From NCBI RefSeq assembly GCF_014805625.2, contig NW_023998431.1, positions 240,687 through 304,686 of the forward strand: a stretch of DNA of 64,000 nucleotides. Direction: 5' to 3'. The DNA is from Glossina fuscipes (taxonomy: Eukaryota; Arthropoda; Insecta; Diptera; Glossinidae). Position numbers and translations under genes: made by a program. Below the pieces are notes generated by a model, which saw nothing but the letters and a program-made list of their open reading frames with translations, made no database searches and was not told the origin of the DNA. Below are positions 12,336-22,900 of the stretch, piece after piece (positions within the stretch are counted from its first letter, which is position 1; each line of letters starts with the position of its first letter).

Positions 12336-12704
12336 AGGAATTATGATTCGAAAATGAAATTCACAACTTTTAAAGTTTCAATGCGAAGTTATTTCATCTT
12401 CTTCTTTAGGCTTACTTGTATAACTATTTTGTCATTTTCCGACTTGGACAGCAGATCGTGAGGGTTTTGCATAATTGTCGTAAATAAATATAAATGTACA
12501 TGTGAAATTTGAATTTTTAAGAAAGATATTTTGCACATTAACTAATCATTTATAGGTGGAATTTGGACACTAACTAAACAAAAGTGGCTAAAGTGGTAAT
12601 ACTGGTAACACTTTTTGTATTATTTTTTTTTTAATATTGTACTTGTAACACATCTCCAATCTTTTAATCTATTTCTCAACTAAGGATTCATTGAACATCC
12701 TGTT

Positions 12705-12722
12705 GGTAAATATATAAGTAGA
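12705..12722 (+). promoter_or_regulatory. Candidate TATA box for the orphan gene at 12760
   Basis: TATATAAG at 12711-12718 lies about 48 bp before the first ATG (12760). If used, transcription would start near 12742 and give a 5' UTR of under 20 nt. Supported by position and motif only. Confidence 0.3.
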
Positions 12723-12759
12723 AGAGAACATAGCGGGAATAAACTTTTGTGATTTATAC

Positions 12760-13387
12760 ATGATAAACATGGATGTGCTGGTATTGACGGATACCGAATC
12801 AGAAACTAGTGTGGAGCAGCTCGAAAGCAAATCTGTTAAAACCTACAGTTTCTTCCAAGTTGAAGCAAACGATTGTTGTAAGTAACTACTCCACTGAACT
12901 AATTAACCCACTGAACGATAGCTTACAATTGTTCGTTTCAGTAAAGGATAATATAGATGAAGATTCGAAGTACAAAGAGTAAGTACAATATTCAACTTTT
13001 ATTAGAAAAAGTTTAATCGCTTTTTGCTTTGTTTTTATAAGTTATGAAGTTCGTTTCCAAGCTGAGATACAACAATGGAAAGCGTTATATTTTGAAGCAT
13101 ACGAACACATGAAAAGATCGCAAGAAAGCAATCTAATAATAGATAGGAATATTTTATCTGCTGATCAACTGGTGTATTTGCAAAATGCCCCTTCTCCGCA
13201 AGTCTTCGTCCGGGATGCCTTGGATTTCCGCAGAAAATTTTACTTGTTTAGGGAGACGAAATATGCCGAAATTAGGGATATGCTGGACAATCTTAGAGAT
13301 TTATGTGAACAACGGCTAAGTTTGATCATGGCCAATGAAATTTCCGATAATTTTGCCAATACTAAAAAAAACGAAATAGTAAGCTGA
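12760..13387 (+). CDS. Orphan three-exon gene, 166-aa predicted protein
   Basis: Three exons join in frame: 12760-12877, 12942-12978 and 13042-13387, with GTAAGT donors and TTTCAG/TATAAG acceptors (501 bp in all). The protein starts MINMDVLVLTDTESE. A second in-frame Met at codon 4 is an alternative start. The N-terminal third is acidic and Ser/Thr/Glu-rich. The C-terminal two-thirds is charged and probably helical (about residues 52-160), with heptad-like stretches around LDFRRKFYLFRETKY and MLDNLRDLCEQRLSL. There is no signal peptide and no membrane segment. I do not recognise the family. Size and composition would suit a small coiled-coil scaffold or a kinetochore/augmin-type subunit, but that is speculation. 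It ends 101 bp from the convergent TMEM242 gene. Confidence 0.75.
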
Positions 13388-13488
13388 AATAACGATTTAC
13401 TAATGAGAAACCAAGATGATAAGAGAGATAATAAATCGATGAAATACACATGTTTTACAGTTAATTGAAGTAGATTCCAAGAATCTTT

Positions 13489-14046
13489 CTACTCTTTGCC
13501 CCAAGCGGCTAAGTATTTCATTAAATCAGTGACCCCATCAAAATCTGTACGGCTAGTGGGCGGCCTGTCACTTGTTAGCTTGGGGAGACCCTGACCCATT
13601 TTCATGCGAAACTCTTCCATCTATTTATCAACACATAAACCGGCATGTAACTAAATAAAGGGCTTCTACATGTCTGATTTACTTACATTTTTAGCTCCTG
13701 ACAATTTCCAAACCCCGAAACAAAATGCACCCGTTCCTATAACAGCATACAAAGTGCCCAAACCTAATGCTTTCATTGCTAAAGCAGATCCTTCATCCAA
13801 TAAGAGAACGGTTTTTCGGCCACCTTGTTGTATTAATTTAGTCTCACTTGCTTTGGCTTTGCCCAACGTACGCGAAAAACCAAATAAAGCCGATATACCA
13901 CCAACTAATCCCAAAAAAAGCACAGCTGCAATTTGCGTAATTTCTAGTTATCTCAATCTTTTATTAAAATGAAAAAAAATTTGTTATCTACTACCTTCAA
14001 TTTTATATTTTTTTCTTATGTCTAAAGATGCATTGGGCTCAATCAT
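13489..14046 (-). CDS. TMEM242: TMEM242 homologue, mitochondrial inner-membrane assembly factor
   Basis: Minus-strand exons 14046-13995, 13925-13687 and 13620-13489 join in frame (423 bp, 140 aa; human TMEM242 is about 141). Intron 1 is GTAGTA...GCAG and intron 2 is GTAAGT...ATAG. The first exon begins MIEPNASLDIRKK. Transmembrane helix 1 is at about residues 18-35 (VLFLGLVGGISALFGF). The conserved segment DEGSALAMKALGLGTLYAV leads into helix 2 (about 72-92), followed by a MEEFRMKM stretch matching human MKDFRSKM. The family localises to the mitochondrial inner membrane and assists ATP synthase c-ring and complex I assembly. The gene is convergent with the 12760 gene and divergent from NFU1, sharing about 700 bp with it. 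Identification is by recalled family pattern. Confidence 0.85.
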
Positions 14047-14744
14047 CTTTGTGCTGTAACCAAGTAGCCTTTTTTCTTTGTTCTTTACTTCATTGCTTAT
14101 TTAAATTTCTTTCGACAGTGCTGCCAGCATAGAATGACTTTGTTGTCACAAAGAAGTTTTTAATTAATCCGACCTGTTCGTCCCTCCGATTATAGGTCTT
14201 TCAGCAAAAATCATTACGAATCCAAAGTCTTACTTAGGAAAATGAGTTTGCGTTCAAAGTACTTTTCTTACTGTGGCCAGGCTAAGTTTGAACATCGGCA
14301 AAATTTGTTTACAGCGTTTAAAATTTTTCCCTATTAAAAGCGCAATAATTCAGAAAACTTGAAAAAAATGGTCTTCTAAAATAAAGAATTCGCTCAAAGT
14401 TAACAACAAAGCACACATCTGTAAGGCGGAGCCTTTATATACGATTTGTAGACCTGTACAATTTAGTTTTCAGATGTAATAGTGATATTTTCAAATAAAA
14501 AGGGCTATATGCTGACTAGTAATAATAGTTTACTTAAGGCTTTTCATTGTAACATGGGCTCGTTGTAGATATAAGAATATTATTATATTATATTTTTCTA
14601 TTTAAATCCCATATTGGATATAACATTATTTTTTGTCATCCAGCAAAATCAAACAGTACGTTCAATGCGTTTCCCTTAAATCAGCTGTGTTTTTGTTTAT
14701 CTTAGAACTATTGTTTAAAGTTAAAATTTGCTGAAGATTGCAAA
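14047..14744. promoter_or_regulatory. Divergent intergenic region between TMEM242 and NFU1
   Basis: About 700 bp separates two head-to-head mitochondrial genes, so both promoters should lie here. It is AT-rich and no TATA box is clearly placed for either gene. No individual binding site can be supported. Confidence 0.35.
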
Positions 14745-15727
14745 ATGTCGAGAACAATTTTAACTGCGTTCCGCAACTTTCAATGCAATGTTAAGAATGT
14801 CAATAGAATAACTTGCAGGTCAGTTTGTTATCTAGCTATATATTTTGTAATAAAATTGGATCTTTATACATTTAACAGCATTGCGAGTTTTCGACAGAGC
14901 TTTAAACCAAATGATTGGAAATCTTCGTTGTTGTCCAAAAATGATCTATTGAAGTCATGCAACTATCCACAAATATTGAGCAGGTCGATGTTTATACAAA
15001 CTCAAGATACTCCAAATCCAGATAGTTTGAAATTTATGCCAGGGGTAGATGTGTTGGGCAAAGGCAATACATATGATTTTCCCTCAGTCTCCGCTGCGCA
15101 TTGCAGTCCTTTAGGTAAATAGATCAGAAAATAACTGAGTCAATGGGCCTATTGAAATTTGTTCACATTTTATCTCCAGCGAAACTGTTATTTCGCATTG
15201 AAGGCGTACGTTCGGTTTTCTTTGGTGCAGACTTTATAACTATTTCCAAAAATGAAGACGCCGAATGGGGTATTATAAAAGCCGAGGTATTTGCTATTAT
15301 TATGGATTTCTTTGCTAGTGGTTTACCCATTTTGAATGAAGCGACACCGAATTCCGATACGCAAATCAATGAAGATGACGATGAGATTGTTATGATGATT
15401 AAGGAACTCTTAGATAGCCGCATACGGCCTACAGTGCAAGAGGATGGCGGCGATATTATATTTATGGGCTATGAGGAGGGTGTGGTAAAGCTGAAAATGC
15501 AAGGTTCCTGTTCTTCATGTCCCAGTTCAATAGTTACATTGAAAAATGGTGTACAAAATATGTTACAATTTTACATACCGGAGGTTCAAGCAGTAGAGCA
15601 AGTTTACGACGAGGTCGACAAAGTAGTTTTGTCAGAATTTAACAAGTTGGAAAGGAATATGAAATTAAAAGAACAAGCGACGGTAAATGAAGCAGCACCG
15701 CCAAATATTGAAGAGAAGAAATCCTAA
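14745..15727 (+). CDS. NFU1: NFU1, mitochondrial iron-sulfur cluster carrier
   Basis: Exons 14745-14818, 14879-15114 and 15180-15727 give 858 bp, 285 aa. NFU1 delivers [4Fe-4S] clusters to mitochondrial targets such as lipoyl synthase, and so supports lipoylation of pyruvate and 2-oxoglutarate dehydrogenases. Residues 1 to about 60 are basic and hydroxylated, as in a mitochondrial presequence. The Nfu N-terminal domain starts near residue 62 ([19 protein letters not shown]). The NifU-like C-terminal domain runs from about 172 ([11 protein letters not shown]) and contains the ligand motif CSSC (Cys204, Cys207). The C-terminus is a Lys/Glu-rich tail. Intron 1 is only 60 bp, a multiple of three, and has no stop, so it reads through as coding. 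The GTCAGT...AACAG boundaries and the family alignment argue for splicing. A polyadenylation signal lies at 15866-15871. Confidence 0.92.
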
Positions 15728-16702
15728 TTGAATCTAATTGGTTTTTGTTAAAAACTTTGTATAATTTGTCTTGTTTCATATAATTTAAATAATATTTATT
15801 TTGCGATTGCGATCTCTCTCAAATTATCTAAAACCTTAGGTAACGTCCCTGTTGCTAGTTATTTTAATAAATAATGACGTTCTAAAGTGAAAGCAAATTT
15901 TCATTTTTTTAATAGTATCAAGTGTAATAGATAACCTGGTCCGGATCATACTTCTTAACAGGCTTTCTGATGCAACCTGCAGTCAATGCAATATGCCATC
16001 TCGTTTTATTTTAGACTCGGGATTTTCTTTATTAGTTATAGTTTAAGTAATAACTAAAACTAATATTTTGATGTTACATAATTCCATTGATCAAATTTAA
16101 CAGATAATAGATTCATAAATGTTATGAATAAGTTTGTCAACAATAAAATAGAATCTCAAAAGCAGTCATTTTGGTAACAAAGCTACGGTGGAAATTTTGA
16201 AGAGTTGTTGAACCAATACGATGATGGAAAAGCCATAAATTCTCAGCGTGCATCCAAAGAGTGCAGTCCTTACCCATTTGTGGAAAAAATTTTGCATCCC
16301 GCAAGTAGTTAATGCTTACTATATATAATAATTTAATGTAATTGGACCGAAATAGCTGATCAAAAGTATATGTAAGAAATCACCTTAAGTCTATGATATG
16401 TTACGTCGCACAATTGTGTGCTAACGGCAACCCTGCTGTATAAAAATACATAAAAATTGTTGTTGGTTTTTACTTCCACATGGATCAAGTCTTGTTGTGT
16501 TTTGTAATATTTATGTAGTTATAATAATAATATTTAATTATAAAATTAATCTTAAATAAAGTAAGCATTACTAACCGTACAAGTGGGATTACTTTAAGTA
16601 ATCCAGTTAAGTTATTTGACTTTTAGAGAAATTAGAATCTCATCATAAACTTCAAAATTCGTCTTCGACATCTTCGATAAAAAAAAAGCAAAATTAAATT
16701 AA
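15728..16702. other. Intergenic region between NFU1 and PDP
   Basis: It contains the NFU1 3' end with AATAAA at 15866-15871. The rest is AT-rich with no recognisable feature; the PDP promoter should lie in the right part. Confidence 0.4.
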
Positions 16703-18497
16703 ATGTTAACAATATTGTTACGCCATACAGTCGTTAATGTGCGACATAGATCTACGATTTCTTTAAATTATGGTCAAAGTATATTAGTGCGTAAATTTTT
16801 GTGTACTTCAGTCCAGAGACAAGCTCATTTGCCGCAATTATCACCATATGATGTAAGTCCGTTCGCGCCGATCTCAATCGTAAATGTTTTGATATTGGAG
16901 TATGTTTATTTTGTTATTTAATTACATTGTCAAGGTCAATTTGATTTTAAGAGAAAATGAGTTCATGTATACATTTACTGAGGAGCAAAATTGTTCAGTG
17001 CATGGATATGAATCAAATCAATTAAGTTCTAATAGACCATGTGAAGATACCCGAACAGAAGCTAGTTTCATACATAAAAATGGTATTTTTTGATTGTCTG
17101 CAATGCAATGAATATTTATCTAATTTGATATTATTGTTGTAGCTTTTATATGCGGCATTTTTGATGGTCATGGTGGTCCAGCTTGTTCCCAAGTTGTATC
17201 TAAACGCTTATTACGGTATATAGCTGCCAGTGTAATTGATCGAAAGATATTGAAAGAACAAATCAAACAAAAATGTAACAGTCAATCATTTCTTAAGTGC
17301 CATAATGATAAGGTCCGATCATAATATATAACTATTCAGATATTAATGATTGTGTTTTTTCAGGTGGATTTTGTTAAAGAAATTAAAGATCTTTATGAAG
17401 AAAGTTTTAGTAAATTCGTAAGAAAAATTTCTAGTCAAAGTCAAAATGAACGCTCTAAGGAAATACAAAATGCTTTTCTTTCTTTGGATAAAGATTTATC
17501 GGAAGAAGCTTTACGTCATACAAATATACGTACAATGTCTGTCGCTATGTCTGGTAAAGTTTATAAGTGCTTATCATTTAAATTGATTTGATAAGTTACG
17601 TAATGTCTAACATAGGTGCTGTGGCTTGTGTTGCTCATGTGGAAGGTATCGATTTACACGTAGCGAATACCGGTGATTGTACCGCTGTATTGGGTACTCA
17701 AAACACGGAAACTGGTCAATGGCTTTCAAAAAAACTCACGGTTGAGCACAATACCGACAATCACCGCGAAGTAAAGCGCATATTATCTGAACATCCTAAA
17801 GAAGAACGCGATACTGCCATACGTAATGATCGTTTGTTGGGCCAATTAGCACCACTGCGTGCCTTAGGAGACTTTCGTTATAAATGGTCGAGTACCACTA
17901 TGGAAAAATTTGTTGTACCTGTTTACGGTGAGGCGTCAATACCGCAGCATTACTTTACACCGCCATACTTAACAGCTGAACCGGAAGTTGAGCATCATAC
18001 ATTAACGCCCAATGACAAATTTTTAGTTATAGCCAGCGATGGACTATGGGATTTTTTGACACCTTCACAAGTTGTGGGTTTGGTTGGCGAACACCTAAGT
18101 TCAAAGCGAATTCTAGAACCAGTCAAGATACCGTCCGGAGATGTATCGTTACAATCGATAGCTGATTTGTTGGCGCAAAGGAAGTATGTTTTTAAGCTAA
18201 GGCTCCATCTTGAGGAGAGATTTAAATTCGATTAATGAAAAAAAACTGTTCACTTGCTACATATTACCATTTTTCAGAGCTGGACTCACAACGAAGCCAT
18301 TGGATCAGAACTCCGCAACTCATTTAATACGTTATGCGCTGGGTTCCACCGATTATGGCATTGAACATTCAAAAATCTCCTATTATCTCTCACTACCTCA
18401 AGATGTTGTGCGTCTTTACCGGGATGACATAACCATCACAGTGATTTACTTTAATAGTGATTGTATTTCCAGTCTAAAAGATACCGGAACGTCTTAA
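16703..18497 (+). CDS. Pdp: Pyruvate dehydrogenase phosphatase catalytic subunit (PP2C family)
   Basis: Six exons (16703-16852, 16935-17082, 17143-17312, 17364-17553, 17616-18183, 18278-18497) join in frame to 1446 bp, 481 aa, the usual PDP size. The enzyme is a Mg/Mn-dependent phosphatase of the mitochondrial matrix that reactivates pyruvate dehydrogenase by dephosphorylating E1-alpha. Visible PP2C metal-binding motifs are IFDGHGG (Asp107), NTGDC (Asp240), ASDGLWD (Asp361) and RDDITITV (Asp458/459). PDP-specific features include YESNQLSSNRPCEDTR near residues 75-90 and RLLGQLAPLRALGDFRYKW before residue 310. The N-terminus is Arg-rich with almost no acids, fitting a mitochondrial presequence. 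The last intron uses AA|GTATGT and TTTTTCAG. A polyadenylation signal candidate is at 18773-18778. All catalytic residues are intact, so it is probably functional. Confidence 0.93.
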
Positions 18498-19425
18498 TTT
18501 TGATAACATCTCGTCACTAACGAAGATTGTTTATTCTATTTTAGTTTTCTTTTGTGTAAATAGTTTGTTCAAAGTTCTTTTCTTTAAACGTGTTTGGTAG
18601 CTGCTGATGAACTGATTGATTTCGTTCCTTCTTTTAGTTTTAGAAATTACTGTTTACCGTTTACTATACATTTTTTTTTTTTTTATGCATTTGTTCCTGT
18701 TAAGAAATGTATGAAACAAATCTTAGTTCAAATCTCTGCAAATGTAAAAACGATTGCCAAAAATATTGTTAAAATAAAATGATTACTCTTCCAGATGAGT
18801 TTTTTTTTTTTCAACTACTTATTTTGATTAAAAATTTTCCCTCGCAATTTTACGTTTCTGTTCTTTTAATTGCTGTTGAACTTTTTACACATTCTGTGGT
18901 TTGGTTTGTTTTTTTTCTTGTAAAGCAATTTTTGAAATCATAAGAAAACAAAGTAACAAACAGCCAGTGTCGACATTTTTGAGTTTTATAAGTTTTTTTG
19001 TTTACCACTTATCGGATAGCCCGACAATGGGATTCTGTATTCAAAGCAAGTGAAATCAAGTGAAATTTATTCAGAGCTCTGCCTCTCCTGCTGGCGTCAT
19101 ATCTCTTTATTTAATTTGTAGCTACTGCTTCAATTGCGTCTCTTCTGTTTTAGAGCAAAATCTTCAAAGATACGATATATTGTATGTTGAGCAGAATGGT
19201 GGTTACTCTGAGAAAATTATTAGATTTGGTAAGATGCAGGAAACATTAAAACTTCTAATTGGCGAAATATTTTTTGATCGTGAAAAATTTGATCGATCTC
19301 GTCATTATTTGTTTTTTCGTTCTGTTACCCTAGCAATCATTCTTTGTTTTTTTGCTATCAAAGCGTCCTGCAAACTGATCATAGCAATTAGCATTAATAT
19401 TTTTACTTAATTCCGGAAGCGAACA
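18498..19425. other. PDP 3' flank, then intergenic
   Basis: It holds the PDP 3' UTR up to AATAAA at 18773-18778. A 116-codon open frame on the plus strand (19060-19410) is hydrophobic at its C-terminus, lacks recognisable domains, and overlaps the flank of the eIF4AIII-like fragment. I do not call it a gene. Confidence 0.4.
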
Positions 19426-19429
19426 TAAC

Positions 19430-19748
19430 ACAATGTAATCCAAAACCAACATCTTAATGGCTCTGGTACGAAATACATGGCGATTGATTATGTCAAAAAC
19501 CCTTCCACGAATGCCGCTTACAATGTGCTGACAATAGTCTAATTTTCGTATGTCTTTTCCCACGCTAGTACCACGAATGCATATATGGCATGGAACATTC
19601 ATCAAGTCGTCTAACGCATAACAGCTATGCTTCCCTTAAAGAGATATCCAAACTCTGGAAAGATTGGTATCGAAAATGTAGCCGTCTTGTCAGTACCTGA
19701 TTGGGCTTGAGCAATAACATCACGACCTTTGACGATTTTCGAAACCTA
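19430..19748 (-). pseudogene. eIF4AIII-like DEAD-box helicase fragment, broken
   Basis: On the minus strand, reading down from 19748, the translation shows the Walker A region as [20 protein letters not shown]. The invariant Gly of GTGKT is replaced by Asp. It continues with a SLDISLREA segment, loses about 25 residues including the PTRELA motif, and shifts frame. It resumes with [20 protein letters not shown] and [11 protein letters not shown]. The [18 protein letters not shown] signature distinguishes eIF4AIII (exon junction complex) from eIF4A. The copy stops being homologous just inside the DEAD box, where the family has EADE. It is therefore a partial non-functional copy. A TTCATTAG just upstream could be a retained 3' splice site, which would mean genomic duplication and not retroposition. 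Confidence 0.8.
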
Positions 19749-20499
19749 ATGAATACCACAATAAATAATAATTTAGTACAAACTATAGATTGGTGGTATT
19801 TAAACAAAAGCTGCAGGGAGTTCTATGAAAATAAACAAAAGCCCAGAAAAATTGGAAATTTTTAAGAAAACGGCTAATGCAAATACGCTAAAGGATAGTT
19901 TGTGTTCGAATTTCAAAAGTAAGTCAATGCAATGCTACCAATTATAAAAGACGAAGAAAAAGTAATAAGCGACTTGCTAAGTTTGACTTGCTAATATTCA
20001 TTGCAAAATCTTGTACGATAATCGATCGCAAAATAAAGCAGAGAGCCTTTGGTTTGCTATATGATTGTATATAGCGTTTACGTCTTATTATGCATATTGC
20101 ACGATTTTACAGCACTTGTGATAATCATAGTTAACTACACAAGCTAGAAACCGTACTTACCCCATTTTTTTGTTTTGAAAACTAGAATTGACTTACGTTC
20201 TCCTTCCCAACTGAGAAAGAGATCAAGAAATTCGTCTTATGCTCTTTTTTTCGCAATGGCACATTTTCTTCGTCAAAAACTTGTTTTCTAAAAGAATTCA
20301 TTCTCGCAGTTGATTTTCATGGATTATGTGGATCGGTCGACCATGATTATCTGTGTTATTTAAAGAAAATCTATATTTTTTCCTTGCCGTTTACGACGTG
20401 ATAGATCAAATTTTTCCCATATTCCAAAATATATATGATGTGTAATTCGGAACACTTAAATTAAGCGTTCAATAAGATATATTTAAAAAAAAAAACTCC

Positions 20500-20850
20500 A
20501 ATTTTTATAGTCTCCACCCGTAGTGGCACAAGGGTATATTAACTTTGTGCGGATGTATGCAACACTTAGACGGAAGGAAAGCGCTTGATATAGGTTCCGA
20601 TTGACTCAAAATTATTTTCTGAATCGATTTAAGCTTGTTTGTCCGTCTGTCTCTCTTGTTTTCCTGCGTTCAATCTACAGGCCGTAGGTTTTGACATATT
20701 TTCATCAAATGTGAGTTTTGGCCGAACGAAGAACACCATTGAAAATGGTTCGAATCAATCACTTTCTATACAACACCTTATATTGAAATGTTGATATTTG
20801 GACAACTGTAGGGTATTTAATAATGCGCCACTCCCCACTTGTTACTTTTT
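20500..20850. repeat. Dispersed repeat C, degenerate copy
   Basis: It contains 'GCTTGTTTGTCCGTCTGTCTC', 'GTTCAATCTACAG', 'ACCATTGAAAATGGTTCGAATC' and a terminal 'GTAGGGTATTTAATAATG'. These match other repeat C copies at 22.4, 43.7 and 55.2 kb. No coding capacity. Confidence 0.55.
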
Positions 20851-21032
20851 TCAGACTAAAGAGTGAAACAGATTCAACACTAGCAAAACGGACTCTCAGT
20901 TCAACTTTTTGCAAAGGAAATCAGATACTGAATCTGCTACCGTTAATAAAGTACATGCTACGCTTTTTTTACCCGATCTTGAAATAATACTATACTCTTC
21001 CCTAACACTTTTTTTTTTTTAATTCGAATTTT

Positions 21033-21302
21033 TTGACAATATCTTACAGAAATTATTGTATACAACAACAGAATACAGTTGCTGGGGAAATACTGCGATC
21101 AGAAGTCGGTCGGCTTCCAATATCCACACATGTGGATAGTGACCTGGGCTACTGCGTGCAATGCCTGAATTTTATTGTCATTCTTCATTTGAATCATACG
21201 CAGGAGGTTGTGCTGGACATATCTGACATGCAAACTGATGATAACATTTATGGTCTACTCTGTAATAAACGTGCACGCTTGCTATCAAGTAGTGATGGGT
21301 AG
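21033..21302 (+). other. Open frame of 90 codons, unrecognised
   Basis: A frame preceded by ATCTTACAG (a plausible 3' splice site at about 21048) contains GEILRSEVGRLPIS and ends near SSSDG. The composition looks protein-like and the GRLPIS phrase is vaguely reminiscent of transposon-derived proteins. I could not link it to flanking exons or a family. It is probably a transposable-element remnant. Confidence 0.2.
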
Positions 21303-22379
21303 TTGCGAAACGGGTTTTTATTCCTAATCTCAATTTCGATTTTTATATGTTGTGCTTACGGGCTGACGTTCATTGTAAACTTTAAACTTTTTTTCTAATA
21401 AAAATGAATTGGCTTTGCCTTATAAGTTTGTGATATGAATTCCATTATTGCTCTCTTTGCAAGACTTTTTGGGAAAATATGTAGAGTTTTTTGATTTTAC
21501 ACGATTTTTTAAGTTGTTGAACATATCCCCAAATTTGCCTATACGCCACTTGTATTTTTTTATACGATTTTTTTTGCACGTTTTCTGAGGTAGGTGTCGT
21601 ATGCCGTATAAAAAAATGAGTTGGCTACAATATATTAAATCGGTTATACCGTTCTGTTGACTGATTCCAAAACGTACAAAGAATTCGTTTTCCCGAATGC
21701 GATTGTTTTAATAAAGGAAAAGTTTAAGCACACATAAAGAAGATGTTTTATTGCAAGAATTTGGAGGAGAAGAGATCTCAAGTATCCGTTGGTTTGTTGC
21801 AATTGTATAACCAGGCCAGATTCGCACAAATGTTTCGATCTTGATTTTATAATTAGGACTTGGCAATTGGAAACAAATCGCGATTGGATCCTTTCAATAT
21901 ATCTTACTTTTTATTTTACTTATTATAAAGCAAAAATCATATTTTTGAGGTTTTCCGTTAACTAACGATTTCTAACTTAAATTCAAAGCGTTTTCAATTA
22001 CGATTGCAAAAGTTGTGCATTATTTTATTACATTATATCACAATCTAAACCTATTGGCAATAATGAATTAAAATTTATGTGACAGCCTATTCATATTAAT
22101 TTCATTACACTAATGTAATTAAATACTAAATAAAAAATAAATGAAATCTATGATATTTTAAACGGGTTCCATAATTAATATCATTACAATGCGTATTGCA
22201 ATTTTGTTTGCAAAACTATTGCATATTTATGGGCTTCGCACACTATACTTGCTTGCAAAGAAAGGAAGTTTTCTTTTGTAATACAAAAACGGTGGCTTCT
22301 ATTTCTCGAATTTTTATTGCATCTACGGTTGAGGAAAAATCAGTGCGCTGATTATGCTGCATACAGTTTATGATACGGG

Positions 22380-22900
22380 ATATAAATTAAGTTTTGGCAG
22401 ATGAATCTAGCAACCGGTGGAACCTAAATCAGGCTCACCTTTTATTGTACTATTCGATCCAAACTTATCTGTCCATTCGTCTATTTGGTATTTTTATGTT
22501 TAATCTACCAGTCACAATTTTTGACACATTCTGATGACGTGTTTCGGCTTAAGGACGAACGGTATTGGGAATGGTTCGGATCGGACCACTTTTTCCATCT
22601 CTCGCCATATAACGTTTTTTTTTTTTTGATGAGTCGTTCTAAGAAAAAACACTGCAACTTTTAGAACTTTGAGACAAAAATCGCCTACTACTAATTGGTG
22701 TGAAAACCTTGGACCGGACAGGGTAATATTTTGAACCCCTAGTCATATGACCGTTCTTACAGAAAATGAATCTTTAAATAGTAGAGATTTAGTTTTCAAT
22801 ATTTCTGCATGAAAATTCATTCATAATAATACATGATAGAACAATTATCTATTTTTTTGGATCCTAACTCATACAAGGATTCTAATGAAAAATAAGCCTT
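22380..22900. repeat. Dispersed repeat C, degenerate copy
   Basis: It has 'AACTTATCTGTCCATTCGTC', 'TTTAATCTACCAGTCAC', 'GGACGAACGGTATTGG' and 'CGGATCGGACCACTTTTTC', followed by 'AAAACCTTGGACCGGAC'. This last block recurs at about 55525-55550. Non-coding. Confidence 0.55.

Noticed and set aside
15143..15179. ATG at 15143 as start of a separate NifU-like gene
   Set aside because: It lies inside intron 2 of NFU1; a spliced frame from the upstream exon fits the family better.
16199..16320. Short frame resembling protein (EELLNQYDDGKAINSQRAS)
   Set aside because: Too short, interrupted, and without splice partners or recognisable family.
19430..19748. Functional DEAD-box helicase gene
   Set aside because: GTGKT is altered, a block with PTRELA is missing, a frameshift is present and the DEAD box is lost.
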